DNA of 64,000 nt from AC-32 sp963704005 (GCA_963704005.1 CAVPGJ010000001.1:124001-188000); one strand, 5' to 3'. Positions 34,257-43,904 are shown, counted from the first letter of the stretch. Numbers and translations are program-made. Notes: a model not told the origin generated them from the letters alone.

Positions 34257-37200
34257 ATGAAGCAGTTCTCCCTCGCGTGTCGTCGGGCCATCTCGGGGTT
34301 CGAGCGCACTCTGCGCATCAGTCGACCGCTAGAACGGCTCCGTCAAGCCAGGCGTCGGCAGGTCGGCAGCATCAGCGTCTTGACTGCCGCGGTTCTAATC
34401 GGGGCCGGTGCTGGCACGGCCATGCGATCACCGAGCGAGGAGGCCCAGGGCCCTAGTGGTAGCACTAAACCCCCAACGCCTGCCTACGCGCCGATGCTAC
34501 GCACGGAGGCTGGTGGTCGTGTTCTGGAGGAGACGCCTGTCCTCCAGCTGCTCCCGGCCGAGCCGCCAAGCGGGAGCGGTCAGCCGCGACAGGTGGTCCG
34601 CATTCCACCCATGCGGCGTACGATCCCCAAGCGTTTTCGCGGGCACCACTTCCTCGGACCGCCGCCGCCCTGCACCATCCCGAGCAACACCCTTGCGCCG
34701 CAAGTCACCGCACCAAACCCTGCCTACGTCGGCAATACGATCACCACGAACAGCGGCTCGTGGAACTGCGTCCCGACCTCCTACGCCTACCAGTGGCTGC
34801 GAAACGGCGCCGCGATCAGCGGCGCTACCTCGTCCTCGTACACGATCCAAAGTGGCAACTCCGACGTCGGGGCGACGATCCGCTCCTCGGTCGAGGCCTG
34901 CAACGCGATGGGCTGCTCGTCCTACATCCAGAGCTCGAACTCCGTCATCCCTGCCAACCGCCCTCCGAATGCCCCCAGCAACCTCCTACCGGCAGACCCG
35001 ACCATCTCAAACGGCACCACGCCCACCCTGTCGGGGACCTTCAGCGACCCGGACGGCCAGACCGGCTACATCAGCTTCAGTGTCCTGCGCGCCTCGACTG
35101 GAGCGCTCGTCACGAGTGGTAGCTCACCGACGGTCAACTCGGGCAGCACCGCCAGCTGGACCGTTCCCGTCGCGAAGCTGATCGCCGGCGTCCAGTACAA
35201 GTGGTACGCGCAAGCGGGCGATCACAGCGGCGCCAGCTCGAGCAGCGTTGGCCCGCGAACCTACACCTTGCTGCCGGCGACGCCAATCCTGGTGAGCCCG
35301 ACAAGCGGGGCAAGCCTCCCGACCGCGACCCCGGTCCTGAGCGCGAGTCCGGGTAGCTCCGGCAGCGACACCCTCTCCTACGACTTCCAGGTGGCGAGCG
35401 ACTCTGGTTTCCAGAACGTCGTGGCGGTCGCCAACTGGAACACGACCACGAGCACCTGGACCGTCCCGCCGGGCCTGCTCAGCGACGGCGCCACCTACTT
35501 CTGGCGTGCCCGAGCCTGCGGCCTTGCCTGTCCTAACGACACATCTGGTTGGAGCAGCGGACAGATGAGTTTCCAGGTCCGTCTGCCGAAGCTCGGCAGC
35601 CGTGACTACTGGCCGATGTGGAGCCACGGCCCGGTGGCCGTGAACGAGGCGAACGGGAACCTGGTCGTCTCGCTTCCGGGACCGAGCTATCCGACCGCCG
35701 TCGGCTCGATGGGGGCTTCCCTCACCTACAACTCGCAGTCGACCATCAGCGACCCATCCTTCGGCCTCGGCTGGAGCCTGAACGCGGGCGACCAACTCAG
35801 CGATCCCCCTTCGAAGCTGATCGACCACAGCGTCAGCGGGGCAAGCCCTCAGCTCAATGCGGTCGAGCGGGTCTCCGCCGACGGGAGCTCCGACTACTAC
35901 ACACGAGTCGGTAGCTCGAACACTTACATTGCTGCTCCCGGCGACGGGTCGCAGCTGACCAAGAACGCCGACGGCACCTGGACACTGCTCGACTCGGATG
36001 GAGCGATCTACACCTTTGGTGTTGCCGGCAGCGGCGGCGTCGCGCCGCTGCAGAGGGCGGAGATCGTCGATGCCTCGAAGGGAAGCGCTGCTCTCATCTA
36101 CACCTACAGCAACGGCAAGATGGCGAGCATCGACGCTGGCGGTGGGCGCACACTGACCTTCACCTGGAGCTGCACGTCGCCAACCGCCATCCTCTGTGTT
36201 ACCGGACCGGACGGGGTGAAATGGAGCTACATCGGCGACGGCGGCGGTGGCGCCAGTGGCAAGCTCGTGCGCGTCAACGATGGCGTCCGTGACCTCTACC
36301 TGCTCGGCTACGACGGTAACGGCCGGGTCAACTCGGTCAAGAACGCCAACGACCTCGATCCGACTCATGCCAGCCCGAACTACAACGGCGCCCACACGCT
36401 CACGATCGGCTATGACGCCAGCAGCCCGGCACGGGTGACGGGCGTCAGCGACGGTCCGGTCACGAACCAAACGCCCTCAACCTCGACCTGGAGCTTCGTC
36501 TACCACCCGGGCTCGGGCACGCTCACGGCCGAGCGGGCCAGCCACTACGGCTACCTCGTCCAGAACGACGCACCCAGCGCCTACTACCGGCTCGACGAGA
36601 CGAGCGGCACCAGCGCCGGCGACGGGAGCGGCAACGGGAACGGCGCCACCTACTCGGGCAGCTACACCCTCGGCCAGACCGGCGCCCTCGCCGGGAGCAG
36701 CGGCGGCAACTCGGTCAGCTTCGCCGGCGGCGCGGTCGCAGGAAGCGTGAGCGCACCGCAGCTCAACCTCAGCTCCGGCGCCGTGAACACGGTCGAGTTT
36801 TGGATGAACTGGAATGGCACCAGTGGGGTGATGCCCTTCGGCTTCAACCTCTACGACCTCTATTTCTCCGGCGGCAACTTCGGCTTCAACACCGGCTGCA
36901 GCGACCTCTACGGCGTCACCGCTCCGAGCGCGAATGTCTGGCACCACGTGGTTGCCCAGTTCTACAACGGCAACCCCGTCGGCAACGTCAAACTCTGGAT
37001 CGACGGTGCCCAGCAGACACTGACGCTCAAGACCGGTACCCCCTGCTCGCGCAATATCACGAGCAGCTTCGACATCGCGGGCTGGCCCTACAACTCGAGC
37101 TACCGCTTCGGCGGCAAGATCGACGAGGTTGCCCTCTACGGCAGCGCCCTCTCCTCGGCGGCAATCAAGGCCCACTACCAGGAGGGCCTGCACAACCGCC

Positions 37201-40196
37201 AGCCCGACGGCTACACGACCCTGACCCCGCCCAACCAGCAGGGCCAGTCCTGTCCCTCCAAGTGCGTCACGGTCTACTACGACAACCTCGGGCACCCGAT
37301 CGAGAGCGACGACATCCTCGGCAACGTGACCATGGCCGCCTACAACGCCAAGGACGAGCAGCTCTGGGCCGAAGATGCCGACGGCAACCCGACCGACTAC
37401 CTCTACGGCGGCCCGGACGGCAAGCCGACCGCCAACCCGAATGTCGCCGACGCGCTCCTGCAGACCATCGCCCCCGATCCCGACGGTGCCGGTCCGCTTT
37501 CCCGTCCGCTGACGACGAGCCGTTATGACGAGACGCAAATCGGCACCAGCCAGGCACCGGGCGCAGGCTTTCAGGGTCTACAGGCTTCCTACTTCACAAA
37601 CCAGAACCTGGCCGGTCGCGCCGACGCCAGCCAAACCGACTCGAGCGTCGACTTCAACTGGGGCTCGGGCGGGCCCGCTGCGGTCGCTCCGACCGTCGAC
37701 CACTTCTCGATCCGCTGGAGCGGCGACCTGCTAGTCACTGAACCTGGCTCGTACACCTTCACAACCCTGGCAAACGACGGGACCCGTCTAACGGTTGATG
37801 GAGTACAGGCGATCGATAACTGGGTCGACCAAACCACAACCCCGATCGACTCTCAGCCGATCAGCCTCGGCGCTGGTCTGCACAAGATCGTGCTCGACTA
37901 CTACGAGAGCGCGAATACCGCGGAGGTCCATCTCAAGTGGGCCTGCTCCGCATGCTCGCCGGCCATCGCCAGCCAGGTGATTCCCACCACTGCGCTGCGA
38001 CCTGCCTGGTTCAACAAGACCTCTACCGTCTCGCCCGCCGGACGAATTTCATTCTCGCACTTCGCCGACCCGGCGGCCGGACACCCCGACTACGACCTCG
38101 TCAAGCTCGACGACGGCACCAACCTGATCACGAGCTACAGCTACGAGGCCCCGCCCTCGTCCGGCCGCATCGTTCAGAAGGTGATGCCGAAGGGGAACGC
38201 TAGTCGCACGATCGACTCGCAGGGCAACCTGCAGGGCTCGCCGGACACGAGCTATGCCACCACCTACGCCTACTACGGCGTCAACGACACGGCGGCGCCG
38301 CCCAGCGCTTGCGGCGGCGGCAGTGCCGTCAACCAGGGCCAGGGCCTGACGTCTCAGACGCCGCACGGCGACGCGACGACCACTTACGTTTACGACCTGG
38401 CCGGCCGGACGATCGCAAAGACAAACGGCGCCGGAACGACCTGCTCAAGCTTCGACAACGAGAGTCGGCTTGCGAGCACGAACGCACCCGGGGACCCCCA
38501 ACCGACGACCTACACCTACGACCCCGCGGGAGCGCAGCTCACGGCAACCGACGCGAGCGGAACGGTTACGAGCCATTACGACGAACAGGGCCGCCTCATC
38601 TACTCACAGGACAGCTACGGAGCCGAGGCAACCTTCAGCTACGACGCGGACGGCAATCAGGTCTCGCGGACAGCCGCAGCCGGCTCGCTGTCAGGCAACC
38701 CCAACTACACAACCGGCTACGCCTACGACAACGCGGACCAGGTGACGAGCACAACCGACCCGGCCGGACTCATCTATCACTTCTTCTACGACGGCCGCGG
38801 CAATCTCCATGCGACCCAGTACCCGAACCACACCTTCTCGTGGATCGACTACAACTTTGACGGCTGGGTCACCGGGGTCTACAACCGCCACGACAGCACT
38901 GATCTCTCCGCGCCGCTGCCGGGCAGCGTTCCGGCCGACTCCCAGGGGAGTCCTCTGGTCGACTATGCCTACGGCAGTTACGACCTCGACGGCAAGAAGT
39001 TGCAGGAGATCCGCACTGGCGGCGGCTTGACTTCGCAAACGACGAGCTACGTCTACGATAACCTCGGCCGCCTGAGCCAGGTCACCCTGCCGAACGGGAT
39101 CTGCCGCAAGTACCTGTTCGACCTCGACTCGAACCGGACGCAGATCCAGGAATCGCCGACCGGCTGCGCGGGAACGTTTAGCACGACCGCCAGTTACACC
39201 TACGATCAGTCAAACCCGAACAGCCCCGGCATCGACGAGTTGACGAGCGTCGGCTCGACCAATTACGCCTACAACGCGGATGGCGAGCTGACCCAGCGCG
39301 GCAGCGAGACGCTCTCCTGGGACGGCTGGGGCAGGCTCAGCGGCGGCAACTTCGCCGGCGGGAGCATCGGCTACGGCTTCGACGCCACCGGAAGTCGCCG
39401 CTTGCGGGTCACGATCGGCAAGACGACCCACTACCTCTTCGCCGGCGGGGCCAACCTGTTCGAAACCGACAGCTCCGGCACGGTCACACAGACCTACGTC
39501 GAGGGCGCCTCTTTCGACCTCGCCCACTACGCTGGCGCACCTACGACCGGCGCGACCGTCAGTTTTCTCTACTACTCGGGTCACGGCGACCTGGCCGCCG
39601 AGGCCGATGCGAACGGCACCCGCACCAACGCCTACAACTACGATCCATTCGGCGCCCCCAATGAGTCAGTTCCCGCCAACAGCACGACTGAGCGCTGGCT
39701 CGGCCGGTGGGACAAGAAGCTGGACACTGCAAGTGGCTTGATTGAGATGGGCGCCCGGCCATACGATCCGACGCTTGGGCGTTTCCTGGAAGTCGATCCA
39801 GTCGAAGGTGGTTCGCTCAATGCTTATGACTATGCAGCGCAGGATCCGATCAATGCTTTCGATCTAACGGGAACTTATTGCAACCCTCACGAGTTCGACC
39901 ACTGGCTGTATGAGGGTACTCCGCTCTCGGACTGCAGCAAACTTTACGTAAACTATCGGGCATGCATGAGGTCCCGAAAAGGCCCCATCCGGGACAACCC
40001 AAGCAATCCATGCTATGCCTATGCTGCGATTAAGTACTGGCGGAGGTACGGAAAAAATCCAATCGGACCGTCGCACAACTTGCTCTTGGGTTTCTGGCGC
40101 ATTATTAAATGTATGCGAGTTGGAGAAGTAGGCGGTATGACGCCAGCTAACGCGGAGTTCAATCAGTTGATGTACTGCATTGGCCATGTCAAGTAA
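34257..40196 (+). CDS. Giant RHS/YD-repeat protein with PA14 and LamG domains and a variable C-terminal tip
   Basis: 1979 residues from the ATG behind GGGGAGG (a GTG at 34206 is in frame but lacks an SD). Order: basic N-terminus and export/membrane segment (residues 37-56), Ig-like domain (~147-235), FN3-like segments, RHS/YD repeats, an inserted LamG-like domain (~766-978, YYRLDETSGTSAGDGSGNG), a PA14 domain (~1104-1252, ASYFTNQNLAGRAD...TFTTLANDGTRLTVDG), more YD repeats (TYTYDPAGAQLTATDASG) and the RHS core end GRFLEVDPVEGGSLNAYDYAAQDPINAFDLTG. The final ~106 residues have six Cys, lower GC and no recognised fold. In polymorphic toxin systems this tip is the toxin. It resembles wall-associated WapA-type proteins. 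Confidence 0.9.
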   Translation: MKQFSLACRRAISGFERTLRISRPLERLRQARRRQVGSISVLTAAVLIGAGAGTAMRSPSEEAQGPSGSTKPPTPAYAPMLRTEAGGRVLEETPVLQLLPAEPPSGSGQPRQVVRIPPMRRTIPKRFRGHHFLGPPPPCTIPSNTLAPQVTAPNPAYVGNTITTNSGSWNCVPTSYAYQWLRNGAAISGATSSSYTIQSGNSDVGATIRSSVEACNAMGCSSYIQSSNSVIPANRPPNAPSNLLPADPTISNGTTPTLSGTFSDPDGQTGYISFSVLRASTGALVTSGSSPTVNSGSTASWTVPVAKLIAGVQYKWYAQAGDHSGASSSSVGPRTYTLLPATPILVSPTSGASLPTATPVLSASPGSSGSDTLSYDFQVASDSGFQNVVAVANWNTTTSTWTVPPGLLSDGATYFWRARACGLACPNDTSGWSSGQMSFQVRLPKLGSRDYWPMWSHGPVAVNEANGNLVVSLPGPSYPTAVGSMGASLTYNSQSTISDPSFGLGWSLNAGDQLSDPPSKLIDHSVSGASPQLNAVERVSADGSSDYYTRVGSSNTYIAAPGDGSQLTKNADGTWTLLDSDGAIYTFGVAGSGGVAPLQRAEIVDASKGSAALIYTYSNGKMASIDAGGGRTLTFTWSCTSPTAILCVTGPDGVKWSYIGDGGGGASGKLVRVNDGVRDLYLLGYDGNGRVNSVKNANDLDPTHASPNYNGAHTLTIGYDASSPARVTGVSDGPVTNQTPSTSTWSFVYHPGSGTLTAERASHYGYLVQNDAPSAYYRLDETSGTSAGDGSGNGNGATYSGSYTLGQTGALAGSSGGNSVSFAGGAVAGSVSAPQLNLSSGAVNTVEFWMNWNGTSGVMPFGFNLYDLYFSGGNFGFNTGCSDLYGVTAPSANVWHHVVAQFYNGNPVGNVKLWIDGAQQTLTLKTGTPCSRNITSSFDIAGWPYNSSYRFGGKIDEVALYGSALSSAAIKAHYQEGLHNRQPDGYTTLTPPNQQGQSCPSKCVTVYYDNLGHPIESDDILGNVTMAAYNAKDEQLWAEDADGNPTDYLYGGPDGKPTANPNVADALLQTIAPDPDGAGPLSRPLTTSRYDETQIGTSQAPGAGFQGLQASYFTNQNLAGRADASQTDSSVDFNWGSGGPAAVAPTVDHFSIRWSGDLLVTEPGSYTFTTLANDGTRLTVDGVQAIDNWVDQTTTPIDSQPISLGAGLHKIVLDYYESANTAEVHLKWACSACSPAIASQVIPTTALRPAWFNKTSTVSPAGRISFSHFADPAAGHPDYDLVKLDDGTNLITSYSYEAPPSSGRIVQKVMPKGNASRTIDSQGNLQGSPDTSYATTYAYYGVNDTAAPPSACGGGSAVNQGQGLTSQTPHGDATTTYVYDLAGRTIAKTNGAGTTCSSFDNESRLASTNAPGDPQPTTYTYDPAGAQLTATDASGTVTSHYDEQGRLIYSQDSYGAEATFSYDADGNQVSRTAAAGSLSGNPNYTTGYAYDNADQVTSTTDPAGLIYHFFYDGRGNLHATQYPNHTFSWIDYNFDGWVTGVYNRHDSTDLSAPLPGSVPADSQGSPLVDYAYGSYDLDGKKLQEIRTGGGLTSQTTSYVYDNLGRLSQVTLPNGICRKYLFDLDSNRTQIQESPTGCAGTFSTTASYTYDQSNPNSPGIDELTSVGSTNYAYNADGELTQRGSETLSWDGWGRLSGGNFAGGSIGYGFDATGSRRLRVTIGKTTHYLFAGGANLFETDSSGTVTQTYVEGASFDLAHYAGAPTTGATVSFLYYSGHGDLAAEADANGTRTNAYNYDPFGAPNESVPANSTTERWLGRWDKKLDTASGLIEMGARPYDPTLGRFLEVDPVEGGSLNAYDYAAQDPINAFDLTGTYCNPHEFDHWLYEGTPLSDCSKLYVNYRACMRSRKGPIRDNPSNPCYAYAAIKYWRRYGKNPIGPSHNLLLGFWRIIKCMRVGEVGGMTPANAEFNQLMYCIGHVK

Positions 40197-40236
40197 CACG
40201 ATGCTGAGTTGAGTGTGCGCGAGTGCCGTCGGCGGC

Positions 40237-40593
40237 ATGCAAATGAGGCTCTACAAGGACATTTCGTCAATTCCGGCGCGCGCGATAGTAATCGGCTATG
40301 CTGGTTGCGCGCTGTTCGGTTGGATGCTGGTACTTGTTGGGGGAACGCGGCTCCCAACGCTTCCCTACGTATTAGCCGACCTTGGGTTGGACACACTCAT
40401 AGTCGTAGGGCTATGGGCCTTGTGGCGTCCAATTTGGTTCCTTGCGGTCGGACTCACCTTTCTAGGAGACCTGTCGTTCGCAATCTGGGAACCGGTAAAC
40501 CACGTAGCGTTGTTGTTTCTGGGCGTCGTTCAGCTCGGCCTTCTGCTGCTTCCGCCTCTGAGGAGAGCGCTACAGCCGCACCCAGCCTTTTGA
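40237..40593 (+). CDS. Four-helix membrane protein, candidate immunity protein of the RHS tip
   Basis: 118 residues from ATG 40237; GTG 40213 and ATG 40243 are alternatives and none has a good SD. Four transmembrane helices: AIVIGYAGCALFGWMLVLVG, VLADLGLDTLIVVGLWALW, PIWFLAVGLTFLGDLSFAIW and VALLFLGVVQLGLLLLPPL. It begins about 40 bp after the RHS stop on the same strand and shares the low GC of the RHS tip. In RHS systems the gene directly downstream encodes the cognate immunity protein, and a membrane immunity protein would fit a membrane-acting toxin. This is inference from position. Confidence 0.6.
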   Translation: MQMRLYKDISSIPARAIVIGYAGCALFGWMLVLVGGTRLPTLPYVLADLGLDTLIVVGLWALWRPIWFLAVGLTFLGDLSFAIWEPVNHVALLFLGVVQLGLLLLPPLRRALQPHPAF

Positions 40594-41566
40594 CCTCGTC
40601 CAGAGTCCTCTCAGAAGGGCGAAGGTCGAGCGGTCACGCTCCGCCGTGGTCAAGTCCTGGTCCAGTAACGGGTGTAGAAACACGCCGCCTGGCGAAGACG
40701 TGTATGCCGCGGTGCCGAGCCATTTGCGACTCCTGGTAGGCGCCGAAGCCGCTCGAGTAAACCGCACATGACCCGCGGGAGCCGCGAGCAGCTCCCCGGT
40801 GGTCGGCCCTCGCTCTCGACACTTGGAATCGGGCTGGACGAGTCACGGCGATGTCGTCTCAGCCGATGAGGCTACGTCGTGGTCAAGCTTTGGTCAAGTA
40901 GCCGCGGCGAAGGGCGAAAAGCGGTATCGAAGGCTTCGACGGAGAAACGGTAATGACTAGCCAAATGACGCCTGCCGACGAGCGGCGGAAAAGCACTCGG
41001 AGTAAATCGCACCCAGGAGGTCGCCGGTTCAAAAGCCGTGGCGGGAGCCGCACGTGCAGTACCCAGCTCCGCTGTGGCGTACCCGCCCCAGCCCGTGCCG
41101 GCGGTCCGATTGGAGCCGAAACCATTCGCACCAGACCGTACGGGGTCTACGTGGGGTCCACCTTCTTGTCGTCCCAGGTCTTCGGCCTCCATCTCGGCGC
41201 TGCTGGATCCTTGGAGCGAAGCGGCTTCGCGCGACTGGCAGTGACCTGGAACGACTCCTGATCAACGCTCGTAATGAAGCGGTCCCTCGTTCGAGTCCGG
41301 GTGTCGGCTCTCTCGATCCGCAGGGACCTCTTCGGAGAGCGGGCGGCACGACTCGCCGCTTGGCGCCCGAGGGGTCTACACGGTGTCTACGACTAGCCGC
41401 GACGCGGCGCTTGCGGAGATCCCTTCACTGATGGTGATGCGACGCCGTCGCGGGGCGTCACGCACGACGTGCGCGTAGGTGCGGGCGCAGAAGCAGCCGT
41501 GGATGCTGGTGCAATACAGCGGGGGTGTGACGCGGGTCGTCGGGCAAGGAGCAGGTTCCGCTCGGC
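40594..41566. other. ~970 bp without a credible gene; tRNA-like fragments
   Basis: Short frames here have no protein-like composition. Two stretches resemble tRNA 3' halves: AGGAGGTCGCCGGTTCAAA near 41012-41030 and GGTCCCTCGTTCGAGTCC near 41281-41298. The second follows a 19-bp sequence nearly repeated at the end of integrase 2. This is probably debris of earlier integrations. Confidence 0.5.
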
Positions 41567-42166
41567 CTAGCCACTTGGAGGCGCGGTGGCCGGGCCTAGC
41601 TCCTTCGTTGCCAAAGCCTTCCCACCAGCGTCGTAGGCAACAACGGCCGAAGCAAACGTGCTCGGGTCGTTCGACGAATAGACGAAGGCTTGGTCGACGA
41701 GTGGCACCGCAAATGTTCCTCCGCCTTGCAGCTCGATCGCGACGCGAGCCACGTCTGGTGCGACTTCACCCAGCACCTCTCGGGAATCGACCGTCCCTCC
41801 CGAGCCCGAGTCCGCCGAGTGAACGTAGAGCTTGTTGGTGGCGAGGTAATCGGTCATGTGCTGTTGAGGCACAAAGGGACTAATCTCGTTGTCTGATGCA
41901 ATGGCGATGACGCTTTGACCGGCCTGATCGCTTCCAGAAAAGAAGCCCAGGTGATTCGGGCCAGCGGGACCTATCCGCTTAACGTTTGAGATGTCTTTCG
42001 TTGCTGCGGCTTTAACGAGACCGGGTGGGATGGCAGAGGCCGACGTACCGGCGGCTGATCGGGCAGCCGGTTGCGCCCCTCCGCACGCGGCGAGCAGCAA
42101 TGTAAGGAGTCCAAGAACAGCAGCGGAAAGAGCTATGTAAGCAACTCTGGGGGGCCGCCGAATCAC
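41567..42166 (-). CDS. Lipoprotein of unknown function
   Basis: 199 residues from the GTG that overlaps the upstream stop (GTGA). The lipoprotein signal is VAYIALSAAVLGLLTLLLAACGG (lipobox LAAC). The mature domain has VKRIGPAGPNHLGFFSGSDQAGQSVIAIASDNEISPFVPQQHM and a C-terminal FVYSSNDPSTFASAVVAYDAGGKALATKEL. No family is recognised. It is coupled to the Cys-rich secreted protein and has lower GC than the chromosome outside the island. Confidence 0.65.
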   Translation of the reverse strand: MIRRPPRVAYIALSAAVLGLLTLLLAACGGAQPAARSAAGTSASAIPPGLVKAAATKDISNVKRIGPAGPNHLGFFSGSDQAGQSVIAIASDNEISPFVPQQHMTDYLATNKLYVHSADSGSGGTVDSREVLGEVAPDVARVAIELQGGGTFAVPLVDQAFVYSSNDPSTFASAVVAYDAGGKALATKELGPATAPPSG

Positions 42167-42597
42167 GTTAATGGATTGGTCGCCCGACAGTTCACCCATA
42201 CCGTAGAGAGGCCCTCAGGGTTGTAGCAGCCGAAGCGATCCTCAGAAGAGGTTGGCTGAATTGATGTATTGCAGTCGTAACTACCGAAGGTGGAACAGTA
42301 GATGACGTCGAACCCACATACCAGCGGGTCATACCAAGAGCCGTTCTGCTTGATCTCGATGAACCTCATGCAGTGGCTGCCGCCGGTCCACGACATCCGA
42401 ATAGCTTGGTAAACGCCGCAAGGATAAACAAAGCAATTGACGTTCGTGTACTTGAGATAGTGCCGGTTGCCGCCGGAAGTCGGGAGGTTGCCCTGGAAAT
42501 CCCAGTAGGCAGAAGCGATGGCCGGCGCTGCCAGAGCTAGAGCAGCTGCGGCAACGATGGTGCTAAAAAGCAATCGCTTTCTCGTGCGGGTCGCCAC
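42163..42597 (-). CDS. Small secreted Cys-rich protein
   Basis: 144 residues. The signal peptide is LLFSTIVAAAALALAAPAIASA. The mature ~115 residues start YWDFQGNLPTSGGNRHYLKYTNVNC and contain eight Cys (NCFVYPCG, SHCMRF, LVCGFDVIYCSTFGSYDC, FGCYNP, VNCRA lists nine including the last), so several disulfides are likely. No enzyme motif is visible. It is transcribed with the lipoprotein gene. Family not recognised. Confidence 0.65.
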   Translation of the reverse strand: MATRTRKRLLFSTIVAAAALALAAPAIASAYWDFQGNLPTSGGNRHYLKYTNVNCFVYPCGVYQAIRMSWTGGSHCMRFIEIKQNGSWYDPLVCGFDVIYCSTFGSYDCNTSIQPTSSEDRFGCYNPEGLSTVWVNCRATNPLT

Positions 42598-42745
42598 TTT
42601 CGAGGAGCTTACTCTTGATCATCGCGGAAATCAACGCTGATGTCTCAAGTGTCGCGCACGGTCCCGTGCTGCCTAGCGGGAGGAAGTCGCACAAAGACTT
42701 GGACGGCCAACTTTGCCGGTCACTGCTCGAGTCCGCGACTGTGGA

Positions 42746-43738
42746 TCAAAGCTCGTAATGAACATCCGCGTAACCACCAAGCGGATGGCCCTCGCCGTCT
42801 TGATCGTACGCGTACGCGCGCCGACGTTGCCGATCCCGAGCCGGAAAGTGAAGCCGCCTCACCGCGCCCCGTAGCTCGTGTGCTGTCACGCGGGTATAGC
42901 GCTGCGTCGAGTCGAGGTGTTTGTGGCCGAGCAGCTCCTGGATCTGGCGCAGGTTCGCCCCGGCTCGCAGGAGCTCGGAGGCGAAGACGTGCCGGAGCGT
43001 GTGCGGCGTGACGCGCTTGCGCTCGGTCACGCCGGCGGCGCGCGCGTAGCGGAGGAAGGTCTGGGTCAGGATCGTCTGGGAGAGCCGGCGGCCGTGCACA
43101 CCGACGAAGAGCGCCGGCTCGGGGTCGTGCGCCCTGATACGGAGGTAATCGAGGAAGAGCGGCTCGAGCGCGGGGTGGATCGGCACGACCCGTTGCCGAC
43201 CGCCCTTCGCCCTGCGCACCTTCAGCAGCCGGCGCTCCAGGTCGACGTCTGCCCAGTCGAGCCCGAGCAGCTCGCTGCGCCGCAGGCCGGCGTAGGCGAA
43301 GAGCGCGAGCAGTAAACGGTCTCGCTCGCGCTTACCGTCATGCTTGCGCTGCCAGACGTCGTGACGCTCAACCGCGTCGAGCAGGCGCGCGAGCTCGCGC
43401 CGGTCGAGCACGTCCGGGAGCGCCTCGCGCTTGCGCGGCGTGCGCAGCACCTGCGCCGGGTCGCGCTCGAGCTGCTCGTTCTCGAGCAGGAAGCGGAAGA
43501 AGCACTTGAGCGCGGCGACGGTGCGCGCCTGGCTCGAGGGTGCCGGCCGCCGGGTCGCCTCGTCGGCGAGGAACCGCCGCAGCTCTGCGGGTCGCACCTC
43601 GCGTAGCGTGCCGATTCCCTCCCGCTCGAGGAAGGCGAGACAGGCAACAACGTCGCGCTCGTAGGCGGAGCAGGTAAGCGGCGCGAGCCGCCGCTCCAGC
43701 CCGCAGTAGGCGAGGAAATCGGCCAATTCTCGGCGCAT
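42746..43738 (-). CDS. Tyrosine recombinase/integrase 2 (XerC/D-like)
   Basis: 330 residues. The core-binding domain begins MRRELADFLAYCGLERRLAPLTCSAYERDVVACLAFLEREG. Catalytic residues: Arg in AGLRRSELLGLDWAD, His-x-x-Arg in HTLRHVFASELL, His in QELLGHKHLDSTQRYTRV, Tyr nucleophile in QRYTRV. All are intact. The start is 52 bp from the right rnpB repeat. It differs clearly from integrase 1 and ends in the 19-bp near-repeat. Which of the two drives rnpB integration is not decided by the sequence. Confidence 0.9.
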   Translation of the reverse strand: MRRELADFLAYCGLERRLAPLTCSAYERDVVACLAFLEREGIGTLREVRPAELRRFLADEATRRPAPSSQARTVAALKCFFRFLLENEQLERDPAQVLRTPRKREALPDVLDRRELARLLDAVERHDVWQRKHDGKRERDRLLLALFAYAGLRRSELLGLDWADVDLERRLLKVRRAKGGRQRVVPIHPALEPLFLDYLRIRAHDPEPALFVGVHGRRLSQTILTQTFLRYARAAGVTERKRVTPHTLRHVFASELLRAGANLRQIQELLGHKHLDSTQRYTRVTAHELRGAVRRLHFPARDRQRRRAYAYDQDGEGHPLGGYADVHYEL

Positions 43739-43790
43739 GGTCGTCCTTTCGGCAGGCCGAGGGCTGCTGCTCCCAAGACCGTGACCAGTC

Positions 43791-43811
43791 TCCGGCTTAC
43801 AGGCCTGCTAC
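43791..43811 (+). repeat. attR-like 21-bp copy of the rnpB 3' end
   Basis: Exact copy of 31655-31675 without the rest of rnpB. It is followed by a strong terminator that was probably the original rnpB terminator before insertion. Confidence 0.85.
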
Positions 43812-43812
43812 C

Positions 43813-43840
43813 GGAAGACCCCGCGGAAGCGGGGTCTTCC
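43813..43840 (+). terminator. Strong hairpin after the right repeat
   Basis: A 12-bp perfect stem GGAAGACCCCGC/GCGGGGTCTTCC with loop GGAA, followed by CATTTCT. Its place directly after the rnpB-derived repeat suggests it is the ancestral rnpB terminator. Confidence 0.8.
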
Positions 43841-43857
43841 CATTTCTGAGATCAGTC

Positions 43858-43878
43858 ATTAGTCCATGTTGGACTAAT
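43858..43878 (+). promoter_or_regulatory. PadR-type operator in front of padR at 43905
   Basis: A 9-bp perfect inverted repeat (ATTAGTCCA and TGGACTAAT) with 3-bp spacer TGT lies 26 bases upstream of the ATG. It overlaps the probable promoter and is a good candidate for autorepression. Confidence 0.6.
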
Positions 43879-43904
43879 CCAAACTGGAGTGGTAACGTGG
43901 AGTC

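Larger units (their letters stand above)
41260..42762. repeat. Near-perfect 19-bp direct repeat flanking the two secreted-protein genes
   Basis: GATCAACGCTCGTAATGAA (41260-41278) and GATCAAAGCTCGTAATGAA (42744-42762) differ at one base. The right copy encodes the last residues of integrase 2; the left copy adjoins a tRNA-like T-arm. The 1.5 kb between them may be a nested unit. Confidence 0.5.

Noticed and set aside
40872..41431. Small ORFs in the RHS downstream region (e.g. reading FEPATSWVRF)
   Set aside because: The peptide arises from antisense reading of a tRNA-like 3' fragment and the rest lacks coding character.
31742..43738. Prophage
   Set aside because: Two integrases but no capsid, terminase, portal, tail or lysis genes were recognised between the repeats.
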